NCBI GenBank assembly: GCA_018400295.1
Contig: JAGYMZ010000006.1
Span: 1 to 64,000 of the forward strand
Length of the DNA stretch: 64,000 bases
Origin: Bacteroidales bacterium
Lineage (GTDB): Bacteria > Bacteroidota > Bacteroidia > Bacteroidales > B18-G4
Direction of reading: 5' to 3'
Under the pieces are notes generated by a model. The model saw nothing but the letters and a program-made list of their open reading frames with translations, ran no database searches and was not told the origin of the DNA. Below are positions 54,463 through 63,313 of this stretch, in pieces (position 1 is the first letter of the stretch; every line of letters begins with the position of its first letter). The position numbers and the translations under genes were made by a program.

Positions 54463-55896
54463 TTATCCTTTTTCCATTTCCCTGTGCCTGACAGATACAG
54501 AAACCGGGAAGTTTTGTTTTAGAAAAAGGGCAGTTTTTTCAGCGCAGTAAACCGACCGGTGCTGTCCGCCTGTGCAGCCAAAACTGATCGAAAGGTGTTC
54601 AAAACCCCGGGAAATATAGTTGCGTGTGGCTTGCTCAGCAAGATCATAAACGTTTTGCAGGAAGCGGCCCGTTTCACTGCGCGACTGGAGATGGTCAATT
54701 ACCCTGCGGTCCCTTCCGTCGAACCCGGCGTACTGCTGATATCTCCCGGGGTTTGGCAGGGGGCGGCAATCAAAAACAAAGCCGCCGCCATGGCCGCTGG
54801 TATCTTCCGGCAGGCCCTTTTTGTATGAAAAGCTTTCAATTTGGACGTGAAGACAGCTTTGCCGTGGCCCTGGCGCCTCCTTTTTTTCCAGGATTTGATC
54901 GAAGACAGAACCGAGTTCCGGCAATTCCGGTTTCATATCCCATTTCTGTAAAATGTCCCTGAGCGAAGCAATGGCCAGGGGGATGCTTTCCAAAAAATAT
55001 GGTTTCTTCTCATACAAACCCCGAAAACCATAGGTGCCGAAAACCTGCATTACCCTGAGCAGAAGGAAACCCGGAAAATAATGCATGAATTCGTCCTCCC
55101 TTTCATATCCGTAGCTCCTGAGCTGTTTCAGGTAGTAGCGCAGCAGATCCTGCCGTATGTTTTCCGGTATGCCGGCTTTCACCTGGTAAAGCAGGGAAAC
55201 AATATCGTATTGAAGCGGGCCTTTGCGTCCTCCCTGATAATCGATGAAATGCGGTTTATTGTTGTGGATCATGATGTTTCGCGACTGGAAATCGCGGTAC
55301 ATGAAAAAATCCGCAGGTGCCTCGGATAAATGGCTGCCCAGGGTATGGAAATCGTTTTCCAGCTTGTGCTCGTTGAAGCGCAATGCATTGAGTTTGATAA
55401 AGTAGTATTTGAAATAATTCATGTCCCATTTCATGGAACGTACATCAAAATTTGCCACCGGATGGCACCGGCTGTAATCCAGATCCCGGCCTGCCAAAAT
55501 CTGGAATCTGGGCAATTGATCAATTACCCGGCCGTACATGGTTGTCAGCATGCTGTCGAATCCCTTGCCCGGCTTACCCTGGCTTACCAGGGAATACAAG
55601 CTTGTATCCCCAAGGTCTTCGAGCAGGTAGATTCGCCGTGATCTGTGAATGCCTTTGATTTCCGGGACGGAAAGTCCGTGGCGATGAAAATGCCCGGTCA
55701 GATAAAAAAATGCCTCGTTTTCTGCCGTGTCTTCATTAAACACGCCGATCATGCTGGTGTTACCGGATGTAATCCGGAAATACCGGCGATGGGAAGCTGA
55801 AGAGCCCGTGGCTGTGATTTCCTCCGGGGCCTTTCCTGTGTGTTCCCTGTAAAAGGTTTCCACAAGGTTCCTGATCGCATTTGTATCTTCCATCAT
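54463..55896 (-). CDS. AmgK-like sugar kinase fused to a RapZ C-terminal domain
   Basis: 477 residues from the ATG at 55896 (ATG at 55893 equally possible). N-terminal ~340 residues are an aminoglycoside-phosphotransferase-type kinase: catalytic D202 and N207 in Y-R-D-F-Q-S-R-N and metal D219 in F-I-D-Y-Q-G, as in AmgK. Residues ~350-477 are a RapZ C-terminal domain: SFSYKKGLPED, FVFDCRPLPNPG, SISFGCTGGQHRSVYCAE and RHREMEKG. In E. coli this domain senses glucosamine-6-phosphate. The fusion suggests an amino-sugar kinase under allosteric control, feeding the MurU-like enzyme. A -7-like TAACTTTG overlaps the start codons (55906-55899), implying a nearly leaderless message. Confidence 0.85.
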   Translation of the reverse strand: MMEDTNAIRNLVETFYREHTGKAPEEITATGSSASHRRYFRITSGNTSMIGVFNEDTAENEAFFYLTGHFHRHGLSVPEIKGIHRSRRIYLLEDLGDTSLYSLVSQGKPGKGFDSMLTTMYGRVIDQLPRFQILAGRDLDYSRCHPVANFDVRSMKWDMNYFKYYFIKLNALRFNEHKLENDFHTLGSHLSEAPADFFMYRDFQSRNIMIHNNKPHFIDYQGGRKGPLQYDIVSLLYQVKAGIPENIRQDLLRYYLKQLRSYGYEREDEFMHYFPGFLLLRVMQVFGTYGFRGLYEKKPYFLESIPLAIASLRDILQKWDMKPELPELGSVFDQILEKKEAPGPRQSCLHVQIESFSYKKGLPEDTSGHGGGFVFDCRPLPNPGRYQQYAGFDGRDRRVIDHLQSRSETGRFLQNVYDLAEQATRNYISRGFEHLSISFGCTGGQHRSVYCAEKTALFLKQNFPVSVSVRHREMEKG

Positions 55897-56019
55897 CACA
55901 AAGTTAGGAAAACATGGCCAGGTTTTTTATATTCGCCGAACTTTCTTCAAAACATCATTGCATGCCAGAAAGCGTACAGATTGGTTTTTCCGGACTGACG
56001 CTGATTTTTTGAATGGCGC

Positions 56020-56050
56020 TTGTATTTTGAACATATGTTCATTAACTTTG
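56020..56050 (+). promoter_or_regulatory. Promoter with embedded palindrome for the DUF134-NifX gene
   Basis: TTG at 56020-56022, 20-nt spacer, TAACTTTG at 56043-56050. The perfect 14-nt palindrome TGAACATATGTTCA (56028-56041) fills the spacer, an ideal place for a repressor. Autoregulation by the DUF134 protein is a guess. Confidence 0.7.
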
Positions 56051-56063
56051 CAAAAAAAATTAC

Positions 56064-57023
56064 ATGACGCCCCGTCCCCGGAAAAAACGGACCATCGGAC
56101 GTCCTCCGTTTTACAGCGGCTTTACCCCCCTTGGCAAGTTGTATGAGGACACACAGGAAGTGGTCCTGGAATATGAGGAGTATGAGTCGCTGAAGCTGGC
56201 TGATTATGATGGTCTAACGCATATGCAGGCTGCACAGGCCATGAATGTTTCCCGGCCAACGTTCACCAGAATATATGAAGCGGCAAGAAGGAAGGTGGCT
56301 ACCGCTTTGTGGGAAATGCGCCCCATCATTTTCCTGAAGGGCAATTCTGAGTTTGATGCAGCGTGGATGATGTGCAGTGATTGTGATTCGGTTTTCAGGT
56401 TGGATAAGCCGGAACGGGAGCCGCAGTGTCCGGTATGCGGTTCGGATCTCATCCGGGCCATTATCCATCAGGATGCGCATGAGCACCGGAACAGATGGCG
56501 GCAGCGTGGAAAGGAGGGATGCTTTGAAGAATACTGTGTATGTCCCGGGTGCGGAAACAAGATCCTGCATACCCAGGGCATCCCGTGCCGCAATTTTCTT
56601 TGTCCGGATTGCCATATCGGTCTGGTCAGGGAAGATACCCCACAGTACCGGAAGATAATGGAAAGCAAAGCACGTCCCGGTCAGGCGTCCATCAGCCGGG
56701 ATCAGCTGGTTGCCATTCCCGTACAGGGATCAAGCGGTGATCCGGTGATGAACGAAAGGTTTGGCAGGAGCGCTTATTTTGCTTTTCTTTCCGCAAGCGG
56801 TGAATTGTTGCGGATTGATAAGAATCCGGCTGTGGACCAGCCACAGGGTGCGGGAACCTATGTGGTAGAGTGGCTTGTGAATCAGGGGGTCGGACTGATC
56901 GTGGCCATGGAATTCGGCCCGAAGGCAAAGGACATGCTGGACCGTCTTGGTGTGAAAATGATCCTGGAGCATGATGCAGGATTGACCGTACATGAAATCA
57001 GTAAGAAATATCTAAAAACCTGA
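56064..57023 (+). CDS. DUF134 DNA-binding protein fused to zinc ribbons and a NifX-like domain
   Basis: 319 residues. Residues 1-90 are DUF134: RKKRTIGRPP, then a helix-turn-helix around 45-80 (DYDGLTHMQAAQAMNVSRPTF). Two Cys clusters follow: C104/C107 with C122/C125, and C153, C158, C160, C163, C175, C180, C183, likely zinc ribbons or an iron-sulfur site. Residues ~214-319 match the NifX/NifB-type dinitrogenase-cofactor-binding fold (VAIPVQG ... NERFGRSAYFAF ... LDRLGVKMI). A transcription factor whose output depends on a metal cluster is a fair inference. A free NifX-like gene starts 3 nt after its stop. Confidence 0.82.
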   Translation: MTPRPRKKRTIGRPPFYSGFTPLGKLYEDTQEVVLEYEEYESLKLADYDGLTHMQAAQAMNVSRPTFTRIYEAARRKVATALWEMRPIIFLKGNSEFDAAWMMCSDCDSVFRLDKPEREPQCPVCGSDLIRAIIHQDAHEHRNRWRQRGKEGCFEEYCVCPGCGNKILHTQGIPCRNFLCPDCHIGLVREDTPQYRKIMESKARPGQASISRDQLVAIPVQGSSGDPVMNERFGRSAYFAFLSASGELLRIDKNPAVDQPQGAGTYVVEWLVNQGVGLIVAMEFGPKAKDMLDRLGVKMILEHDAGLTVHEISKKYLKT

Positions 57024-57026
57024 AAA

Positions 57027-57362
57027 ATGCAAAAAATAGCCATTCCGGTAAACGACAACATCCTGACCGCTCATTTTGGCCATGCTTCTGCTTATGTTGT
57101 CTTTGATGTGTATGAGAACACCATCGTTGGTGAGAAACAATTGATCCCTCCGCCCCATGCCCCCGGTATATTGCCCAGGTGGCTGGCCGGTCATGATGTT
57201 ACCGATGTTATTGCCGGGGGGATGGGCCAGCGTGCCATTAATTTGTTTAACGAAAACAAGATCAACGTATATGCGGGCGCGGAACTAAAGGATGCACGCA
57301 TCCTGGCGCAGGAATTACTGGATGGGCGCCTGGTTGCCGGACAAAACCTTTGTGATCACTGA
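57027..57362 (+). CDS. NifX/NafY-family cofactor-binding-like protein
   Basis: 111 residues: KIAIPVNDN, LTAHFGHASAYVVFDV and VIAGGMGQRAINLF ... GAELKDARILAQELLDG are the DUF134-partner type of the dinitrogenase iron-molybdenum cofactor fold. No nitrogenase genes are near, so it probably handles another metal cluster, as Orange-protein-complex members do. Translationally close to the previous gene (3-nt gap). Confidence 0.85.
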   Translation: MQKIAIPVNDNILTAHFGHASAYVVFDVYENTIVGEKQLIPPPHAPGILPRWLAGHDVTDVIAGGMGQRAINLFNENKINVYAGAELKDARILAQELLDGRLVAGQNLCDH

Positions 57363-57378
57363 TAAATAGTTATTTTTG
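57349..57378 (+). promoter_or_regulatory. Probable promoter of the PLP lyase gene
   Basis: TTTG 57349-57352, 18-nt spacer, TATTTTTG 57371-57378; it overlaps the end of the NifX-like gene and would give a 20-nt leader to the gene at 57403. Confidence 0.6.
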
Positions 57379-57402
57379 TAGAAACTTAAAACATACGATG
57401 CA

Positions 57403-58587
57403 ATGACGAGCAAGAAAAATTCCGGGATCAATTCCAGGCTTATTCATGCCGGTGGATTTGAAGACAACATGGGCAGTGCAACTACCCCGATCTATCAGAC
57501 CTCAACATTTAAATTCAAAAATGCCCGACACGGGGCCCGCTGTTTTACAGGGGAATCCAAGGGGTATATCTATACACGCCTGGGCAATCCGACCATTGAA
57601 GATCTGGAAAATTCGGTAGCGGAACTTGAAAATGGTTTTGCCGGGATCGCCACTTCATCCGGTATGGGGGCGGTGACTTCCGTTTATATGGCCTTTTTGG
57701 GACAGGGCCAACATATGGTCAGCCATGATGCTGTTTACGGACCGGCACGGGGTGTGATGGAAAATCTGTTTTCCCGTTTTGGCGTTGAATATACGTATGT
57801 CGATACCACCCGTATTGAAAATGTAAAGAATGCCATCAGGCCAAATACCCGTCTCATATACACTGAAACACCTGCCAACCCGACGATTGGGATCACCGAT
57901 CTCCGTGCATTGGCTGAGCTGGCCCATGCGCACAATATTCCTTTGTGCGTGGACAATACTTTTTGCAGCCCGTACCTGCAAAAACCACTGGATCTGGGTG
58001 CCGACATCGTTTTGCATTCCATGACAAAATTCATTAACGGACATGCGGACATTGTGGCCGGAATGATCGTGGCCAAAAAAGAAGCGGATGATAAAATTTT
58101 GCGTTCGGTCATGGCCAATATGGGCTGCAATATGGATCCCCATCAGGCCTATATGGTACGGAGAGGGCTGAAAACGCTGGGTATACGCATCGACCGGGCC
58201 CAGGAAAATGCCATTAGGATTGCAGAATTCCTGGAAAAACATCCCAAAGTGGCATGGGTCAAGTACCCCGGCCTGAAGTCCCATCCCCAGTATGCATTGG
58301 CCTGTGAGCAGATGAAAGGCCCCGGGGCCATGATCAGCTTTGAGCTTAAAGGTGGCTATGAAGCAGGGGAGCGTTTGATGGATAACGTTGCGCTGGCATT
58401 GCTTGCCGTTTCACTGGGGGGGATTGAGACGCTCATCCAGCATCCGGCGTCGATGACCCACTCCAGGATCAGCCATGAAAACAAACGCAAAGCCGGAATA
58501 AGCGATGGTTTGGTCAGATTGTCCGTTGGCATTGAAGATCTGAACGATTTGCTGGGAGACCTGGAGCAGGCTCTGGATAAGGCATGA
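57403..58587 (+). CDS. Methionine gamma-lyase/cystathionine lyase family PLP enzyme
   Basis: 394 residues. Cys/Met-metabolism PLP fold: S-x-G-M-G-A, YTRLGNPT, the PLP Lys in HSMTKFINGH, and a C-terminus (GGIETLIQHPASMTHSR, DGLVRLSVGIED) close to methionine gamma-lyases. The catalytic-site Cys of classical lyases (Y-G-C) is Pro here (V-Y-G-P), so specificity may be shifted toward cystathionine, homocysteine or another thiol substrate. It has its own promoter but sits after the NifX-like genes, so a sulfur-mobilising role is possible. Confidence 0.85.
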   Translation: MTSKKNSGINSRLIHAGGFEDNMGSATTPIYQTSTFKFKNARHGARCFTGESKGYIYTRLGNPTIEDLENSVAELENGFAGIATSSGMGAVTSVYMAFLGQGQHMVSHDAVYGPARGVMENLFSRFGVEYTYVDTTRIENVKNAIRPNTRLIYTETPANPTIGITDLRALAELAHAHNIPLCVDNTFCSPYLQKPLDLGADIVLHSMTKFINGHADIVAGMIVAKKEADDKILRSVMANMGCNMDPHQAYMVRRGLKTLGIRIDRAQENAIRIAEFLEKHPKVAWVKYPGLKSHPQYALACEQMKGPGAMISFELKGGYEAGERLMDNVALALLAVSLGGIETLIQHPASMTHSRISHENKRKAGISDGLVRLSVGIEDLNDLLGDLEQALDKA

Positions 58588-58713
58588 CCAGGTGCCCGGG
58601 CTTATGTTATGGTCCGGGATCCTTTCAGGTGAAGGGAAAATTTAACCCGGTTCTGTTCGTTATGTTATTTAAAACCCGGTGAAGTGTTTTATCGGGGAGT
58701 ATATGCTTAATTT

Positions 58714-61023
58714 ATGATTCCGGTTTCCGCTACGAAACGCAGCGCTGCATTGTTTTTCTTTGCTTTTGTTCTGTTTTGCCATGTTCAGGGACAAAAAACC
58801 GCACTTGTCCTGAGCGGCGGGGGAGCGAAAGGCGTTGTGCATATTGGTGTCATTAAAGCCCTTGAAGAAAAGGGCATACCTATAGATTATATTGCCGGAA
58901 CTTCCATGGGGGCTATTGTGGGAGGTCTCTATGCGGCCGGATACAGTCCGGAGCAAATGGAAGCGCTGGTCACATCCGAGGAGTTCCTTCGCTGGTCCGT
59001 GGGGGAACTTGACGAACAATATTCGTATTATTTTAAGGAAGCCCCGCCGGATGCTTCCTGGATCAAGGTCCGCTTTGACTACAATCTTAAAGAGAACAGG
59101 CTGAGATCCAAATTGCCTTTCAACATCATTTCCCCCTATCAGATGGACTTCCAGATCATGGACATTTTTAGCAAGGCCAATGCGGTTGCCGGAAATACTT
59201 TCGATAGTCTTTTTATTCCCTTTCGTTGCGTGGCGTCAGATATTGAGAATAATGTGGCGGTAGTGATGAAAAAAGGGCATCTTAGTGCGGCCGTCCGCGC
59301 ATCCATGACCATTCCTTTTTACTTTAAACCCATAGAGATCGATGGCATTTTAATGTTTGACGGAGGCATGTATAATAATTTTCCGGCCGATGTTGCGGTC
59401 CGGGAATTTCAACCCAATGTGATCATCGGGAGCAAGGCGGCCGGTAATTTTAACCCGCCCGAAGAAGGAGATATCATGTTGCTGATACAAAATATGCTCG
59501 CTGCCAAAACACAATACGATATGGTGATCGATAGTGCCGTTCTGATCGAACATGAGCTGGGCAAGATAAATATTTTAGACTTTTCCCAAACGAAGGCCTT
59601 CATTGACAGTGGTTACCGGAAGACAAACCGTATGATTGACAGCATCGGGCGGTTTGTCACACGGAGGGTGGACGCGGAGCAGGTCGAGCTCCGCCGGGCC
59701 TTGTTTAACAGCCGGAAGCGTCCCTACCTCATCGATGCCATAGAAATAAAAGGAATGAATAAGGCACAGTCCCGCTATGTAGAGAATATCCTGAAACATA
59801 AAGATGAGATCGTAAGCCTGGAGGATCTTAAAAATAAATATTTTGAGCTCATCGCCGATAACAAGATCAGCTATATTTTCCCGCAACTGGATTATGATGC
59901 TTCCTCGGGGTTTTATAAACTGTTGCTGAACATGAAACCGGTTGATAATTTTCAGGTCCGCTTTGGGGGAAACATCAGTTCAGGATCTGCAAACGAGGCC
60001 TTTCTCGGACTGGATCATGTGTATTTGGGCCGCCAGGCTTTCATGACTTCCGTGAATGCGTATTTTGGTCGTTTCTACAGTTCTTTCCAGGGTAATTTCC
60101 GGGTGGATTTTCCCAGTCGCCTGCCCTTTTACTTTAATGTGGGGTATACGTATAATCACCGCAACTATTTTAAGAGTACCACGCGTTTTTTTGAAGACCC
60201 CGACCCTTCTTTTCTGATCGAAAATGAAAACTTTGTCTGGGCTGAAGCAGTAATCCCCGTTAAAAACTCCGGAAAGCTGGTGGGCGGGATGTCCATTTCC
60301 AGGATAAAAGAAAAGTATTACCAGACCAACGCTTTTAGCAGGCTGGACACAAATGATATAACGTACTTCGATTTTTTCTCCCCACGTATATTACTGGAAT
60401 TGAATTCATTGAATTATAAACAATATGCGAACCAGGGTGCGTATTTTTCGGTGGGTGCAAATTATATCAACGGGAGCGAAGACAATATACCGGGCTCAAC
60501 ATCCATAAATAAGGAAGCGTTTTCTGAAAATCATGACTGGTTCCAATTGAAAATGGTATGGGATAATTATTTTGAACGTTTTGGTCCCGTCAGACTGGGT
60601 TTTTATGGTGAGGTACTGCTGTCCAACCAGCCCTTGTTCAATAATTATACTTCTACCATACTGGCATCACCTGCATTTGCGCCTGTTCCGGAAAGCAAGG
60701 TGCTTTTTTTACCCAAGTACCGGGCTCATAACTATGCAGGAGCCGGGCTGAAAGTGGTCACGAATGTACTTAAGAAGGTGGATTTCCGGTTGGAAGCATA
60801 TCTTTTTCAGCCCTACAGGGAGATTAAGCAAATGCCCGACCAAACCGTGGAATATGGCAAGGAGTTTTCAAACCGGTCCTATATCGGCACAGCCGCCCTG
60901 GTATGGCATAGTCCGATCGGTCCGGTGAGCGTCAGCCTGAATCATTACGACCGCAGCAATGATCAGTTTACCTTCTTTTTCAATATCGGTTATATCCTTT
61001 TCAACCGCTCATCCCATTATTAG
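58714..61023 (+). CDS. Patatin-like phospholipase with C-terminal outer-membrane barrel (PlpD type)
   Basis: 769 residues, signal peptide ending VQGQK. Patatin domain ~29-270: S-G-G-G-A-K-G oxyanion loop, nucleophile S64 in G-T-S-M-G and Asp216 in D-G-G-M-Y. The middle has a POTRA-like segment (~320-400) and the last ~370 residues are alternating beta strands with aromatic ends, finishing FNIGYILFNRSSHY. This order is that of type Vd autotransporters such as PlpD, which expose a lipase on the cell surface. Lipid substrate unknown. Confidence 0.88.
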   Translation: MIPVSATKRSAALFFFAFVLFCHVQGQKTALVLSGGGAKGVVHIGVIKALEEKGIPIDYIAGTSMGAIVGGLYAAGYSPEQMEALVTSEEFLRWSVGELDEQYSYYFKEAPPDASWIKVRFDYNLKENRLRSKLPFNIISPYQMDFQIMDIFSKANAVAGNTFDSLFIPFRCVASDIENNVAVVMKKGHLSAAVRASMTIPFYFKPIEIDGILMFDGGMYNNFPADVAVREFQPNVIIGSKAAGNFNPPEEGDIMLLIQNMLAAKTQYDMVIDSAVLIEHELGKINILDFSQTKAFIDSGYRKTNRMIDSIGRFVTRRVDAEQVELRRALFNSRKRPYLIDAIEIKGMNKAQSRYVENILKHKDEIVSLEDLKNKYFELIADNKISYIFPQLDYDASSGFYKLLLNMKPVDNFQVRFGGNISSGSANEAFLGLDHVYLGRQAFMTSVNAYFGRFYSSFQGNFRVDFPSRLPFYFNVGYTYNHRNYFKSTTRFFEDPDPSFLIENENFVWAEAVIPVKNSGKLVGGMSISRIKEKYYQTNAFSRLDTNDITYFDFFSPRILLELNSLNYKQYANQGAYFSVGANYINGSEDNIPGSTSINKEAFSENHDWFQLKMVWDNYFERFGPVRLGFYGEVLLSNQPLFNNYTSTILASPAFAPVPESKVLFLPKYRAHNYAGAGLKVVTNVLKKVDFRLEAYLFQPYREIKQMPDQTVEYGKEFSNRSYIGTAALVWHSPIGPVSVSLNHYDRSNDQFTFFFNIGYILFNRSSHY

Positions 61024-61111
61024 CTTTTTCCCTCAGGATGACAAAGAAAGGCCGCCCTTTACTTTTGCGGGTACTTTGCCGCAATTTGTTTCAGGGATCG
61101 CAAATATTTGC

Positions 61112-61147
61112 TATTTTTGCACTCCTTACCCGCTTTTTGGGATAAGG
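61112..61147 (+). promoter_or_regulatory. -7 box and 5'-leader hairpin before the DUF349 gene
   Basis: TATTTTTG at 61112-61119 (TTTG at 61085-61088 is 23 nt upstream). In the expected leader, CCTTACCC (61124-61131) can pair with GGG-A-TAAGG (61139-61147). The leader is ~70 nt, long enough for post-transcriptional control; no known riboswitch is recognised. Confidence 0.4.
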
Positions 61148-61189
61148 GTTAAGTCGCTCAGCATAAAAATATTACATTAAACATACGCG

Positions 61190-63310
61190 ATGAACAGCAA
61201 CGAACAACGCAATCAGAATCCCGGCAATGCGGAAGAAAGAACCCGGGAGGAGAATTCTCAATCTGCTGCAGGGGCAGAAGATCATTCGAAGGAAAAGGAA
61301 CAACCTGAAAAGGACACGGCCGGGAAGGATGCCGGGGATTTCATGACAGATAACGGAATGAATGAAATTAACCCTGAAAGGGCGCTTCCGGAATTCACGG
61401 CCCCGGCTTCTGATCCGGACCATCTTTTACCGGATGCCGGTCAGGATGCCCCTGGAGGAAAGCAACAGGATGCAGAGGGAAACGATGGCCTGACGGCTTC
61501 CCTGAAGGAATATGAAGATGAACAGGAGGATGAGCCGGATGAGGATGGCGGCGAGGCCGGAGGAGAAGAGGAAAAAGGAGAAGAGGCGGAAGATAAGTAT
61601 GACCAATACAGCCGCGATGAACTGGTGTCGAAATTGGAAGTGCTTGTGGATGAAGAAGATATATCGACGATTAAAACAAGGGTCGCCCTTATCAAAGTGG
61701 CTTTCCTGAAAAAAAACAAGGAACATCAGCAAAAAATGCTGGATGAATTCCTGAGCCGGGGAGGGAAGAAAGAGGAATATACACCCGCCCACGATGCATT
61801 GAAAAAACGGTTCGATGATGCTTTCCAGAAATATAAATCCAATAAAAAGAAGTACCTGGAAGAACTGGAAAAGCGAAAGAAGGAAAATCTTTCCAAAAAG
61901 GAAGAGATCCTGGAAAAATTAAGGGCACTGATCAATTCTGAAGAAACGCTTAAGAAAACCTATGATGAGTTTAAGGAATTACAGGATCAGTGGAAAAAAA
62001 CGGGACTTGTTCCGGCCGGAAAGGTGGCGGATCTTTGGCAATCCTATCATTTTCTGGTAGAGAAGTTTTTCGACAAGGTTAAGATCAATAAGGAGCTGAG
62101 GGACCTCGACCTGAAGAAGAACCTGGAAGCCAAAATGGAACTTTGTGAAAAGACGGAGGAACTTTTGCTGGAGACTTCCATTATTAGATCTTTCCGCCAG
62201 TTGCAGAAACATCATGAAGAATGGAAGGACATAGGCCCGGTGCCTGCCGATAAAAGGGAGGAAATATGGGGCCGCTTCAAGGCAGCGACGGATAAGATCA
62301 ATGAGCGCCGGCGTGAATATTATGATACACTGCATGAGGAACAGGAAAAAAACCTGCTGGCCAAGCAGGGCCTCTGTGATAAAGCTGAGCAGATCGTGGC
62401 CAGCGATCCCTCAAGCATGAAGGAATGGCAGGAGCTGACCGGTCAGATCAATGAGTTGTTCAAGCTCTGGCGTACCATCGGCCGGGCCCCGAAAAAGCAT
62501 AATGACGATGTATGGAAGCGGTTTAAAAGTTACCTGAATACCTTTTTTAACAACCGCAAGGAATACCTGAGCCGGATAAAGGAGGAGCAGGTCAATAATT
62601 ACAACCTCAAGCTGGATCTCTGTGTGCAGGCTGAAAGAATGAAAGACAGCTCCGACTGGAAAAATACCACACGTGACCTCATCAACCTGCAGAAAGAATG
62701 GAAAAAGATCGGCCCGGTACCCAAAAAACATTCCGACAGGATATGGAAACGTTTCCGGGCGGCCTGTGACGTTTTCTTCAACCGGAAATCGGAATATTTT
62801 AAGCATCAGCGTAAAAATGAAGAAGAAAACCTGAAAAAGAAAAAGGAACTGATCGACAAAGTGCTTAACCACGATTACGGGGAAGATAAAAATCAGAATC
62901 TTGAAATTATAAAGGAGTTTCAGCGGCAGTTCATGGATATCGGTTTTGTTCCCATCAAGGAAAAGGATGCGATCAATAATGAATTCCGTAATGCCGTGGA
63001 TGAACAGTTGGAAAAGCTAAAGATCAGTGCTGTTGAGCTCAGCAAGGATAGCTTCAGGAATAAAATTGAAAGCTTCCGCGATGCTCCGGGAGGTGATCGC
63101 TTGATGCGTAAGGAAAAGGGCACCCTGAGTAAAAATATAAGCCAGCTTAAAGAGGATATTCAGCTATGGGAAAACAATATCGGGTTCCTTGCAGAATCCA
63201 AAAAGGCCAACGTGCTGCGGGAAGCGTTCGAAAAGAAGATCGGGAAAGCGAAAAAGGATGTGGCGGTTATGGAAGCGAAGCTGAAATTGCTCAAAGAGGC
63301 AGATGATTAG
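61190..63310 (+). CDS. DUF349 domain protein, long coiled-coil type
   Basis: 706 residues, no signal. Residues 1-140 are acidic and low-complexity (E/D-rich, with EEEKGEEAEDKYD). From ~140 on, repeats of the type QWKKTG-x-VP ... WKRFR-AA-D-FF (WKDIGPVPADKREEIWGRFKAA; WKKIGPVPKKHSDRIWKRFRAA) occur about five times, the DUF349 signature. The protein should be a long helical rod. DUF349 proteins are common in Bacteroidota; function is not established. It ends 3 nt before aroC. Confidence 0.85.
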   Translation: MNSNEQRNQNPGNAEERTREENSQSAAGAEDHSKEKEQPEKDTAGKDAGDFMTDNGMNEINPERALPEFTAPASDPDHLLPDAGQDAPGGKQQDAEGNDGLTASLKEYEDEQEDEPDEDGGEAGGEEEKGEEAEDKYDQYSRDELVSKLEVLVDEEDISTIKTRVALIKVAFLKKNKEHQQKMLDEFLSRGGKKEEYTPAHDALKKRFDDAFQKYKSNKKKYLEELEKRKKENLSKKEEILEKLRALINSEETLKKTYDEFKELQDQWKKTGLVPAGKVADLWQSYHFLVEKFFDKVKINKELRDLDLKKNLEAKMELCEKTEELLLETSIIRSFRQLQKHHEEWKDIGPVPADKREEIWGRFKAATDKINERRREYYDTLHEEQEKNLLAKQGLCDKAEQIVASDPSSMKEWQELTGQINELFKLWRTIGRAPKKHNDDVWKRFKSYLNTFFNNRKEYLSRIKEEQVNNYNLKLDLCVQAERMKDSSDWKNTTRDLINLQKEWKKIGPVPKKHSDRIWKRFRAACDVFFNRKSEYFKHQRKNEEENLKKKKELIDKVLNHDYGEDKNQNLEIIKEFQRQFMDIGFVPIKEKDAINNEFRNAVDEQLEKLKISAVELSKDSFRNKIESFRDAPGGDRLMRKEKGTLSKNISQLKEDIQLWENNIGFLAESKKANVLREAFEKKIGKAKKDVAVMEAKLKLLKEADD

Positions 63311-63313
63311 GCA

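Noticed and set aside
56064-57362. Nitrogenase-related function for the NifX-like genes
   Set aside because: No nif structural or assembly genes are present, and NifX-type folds occur in many non-nitrogen-fixing bacteria.
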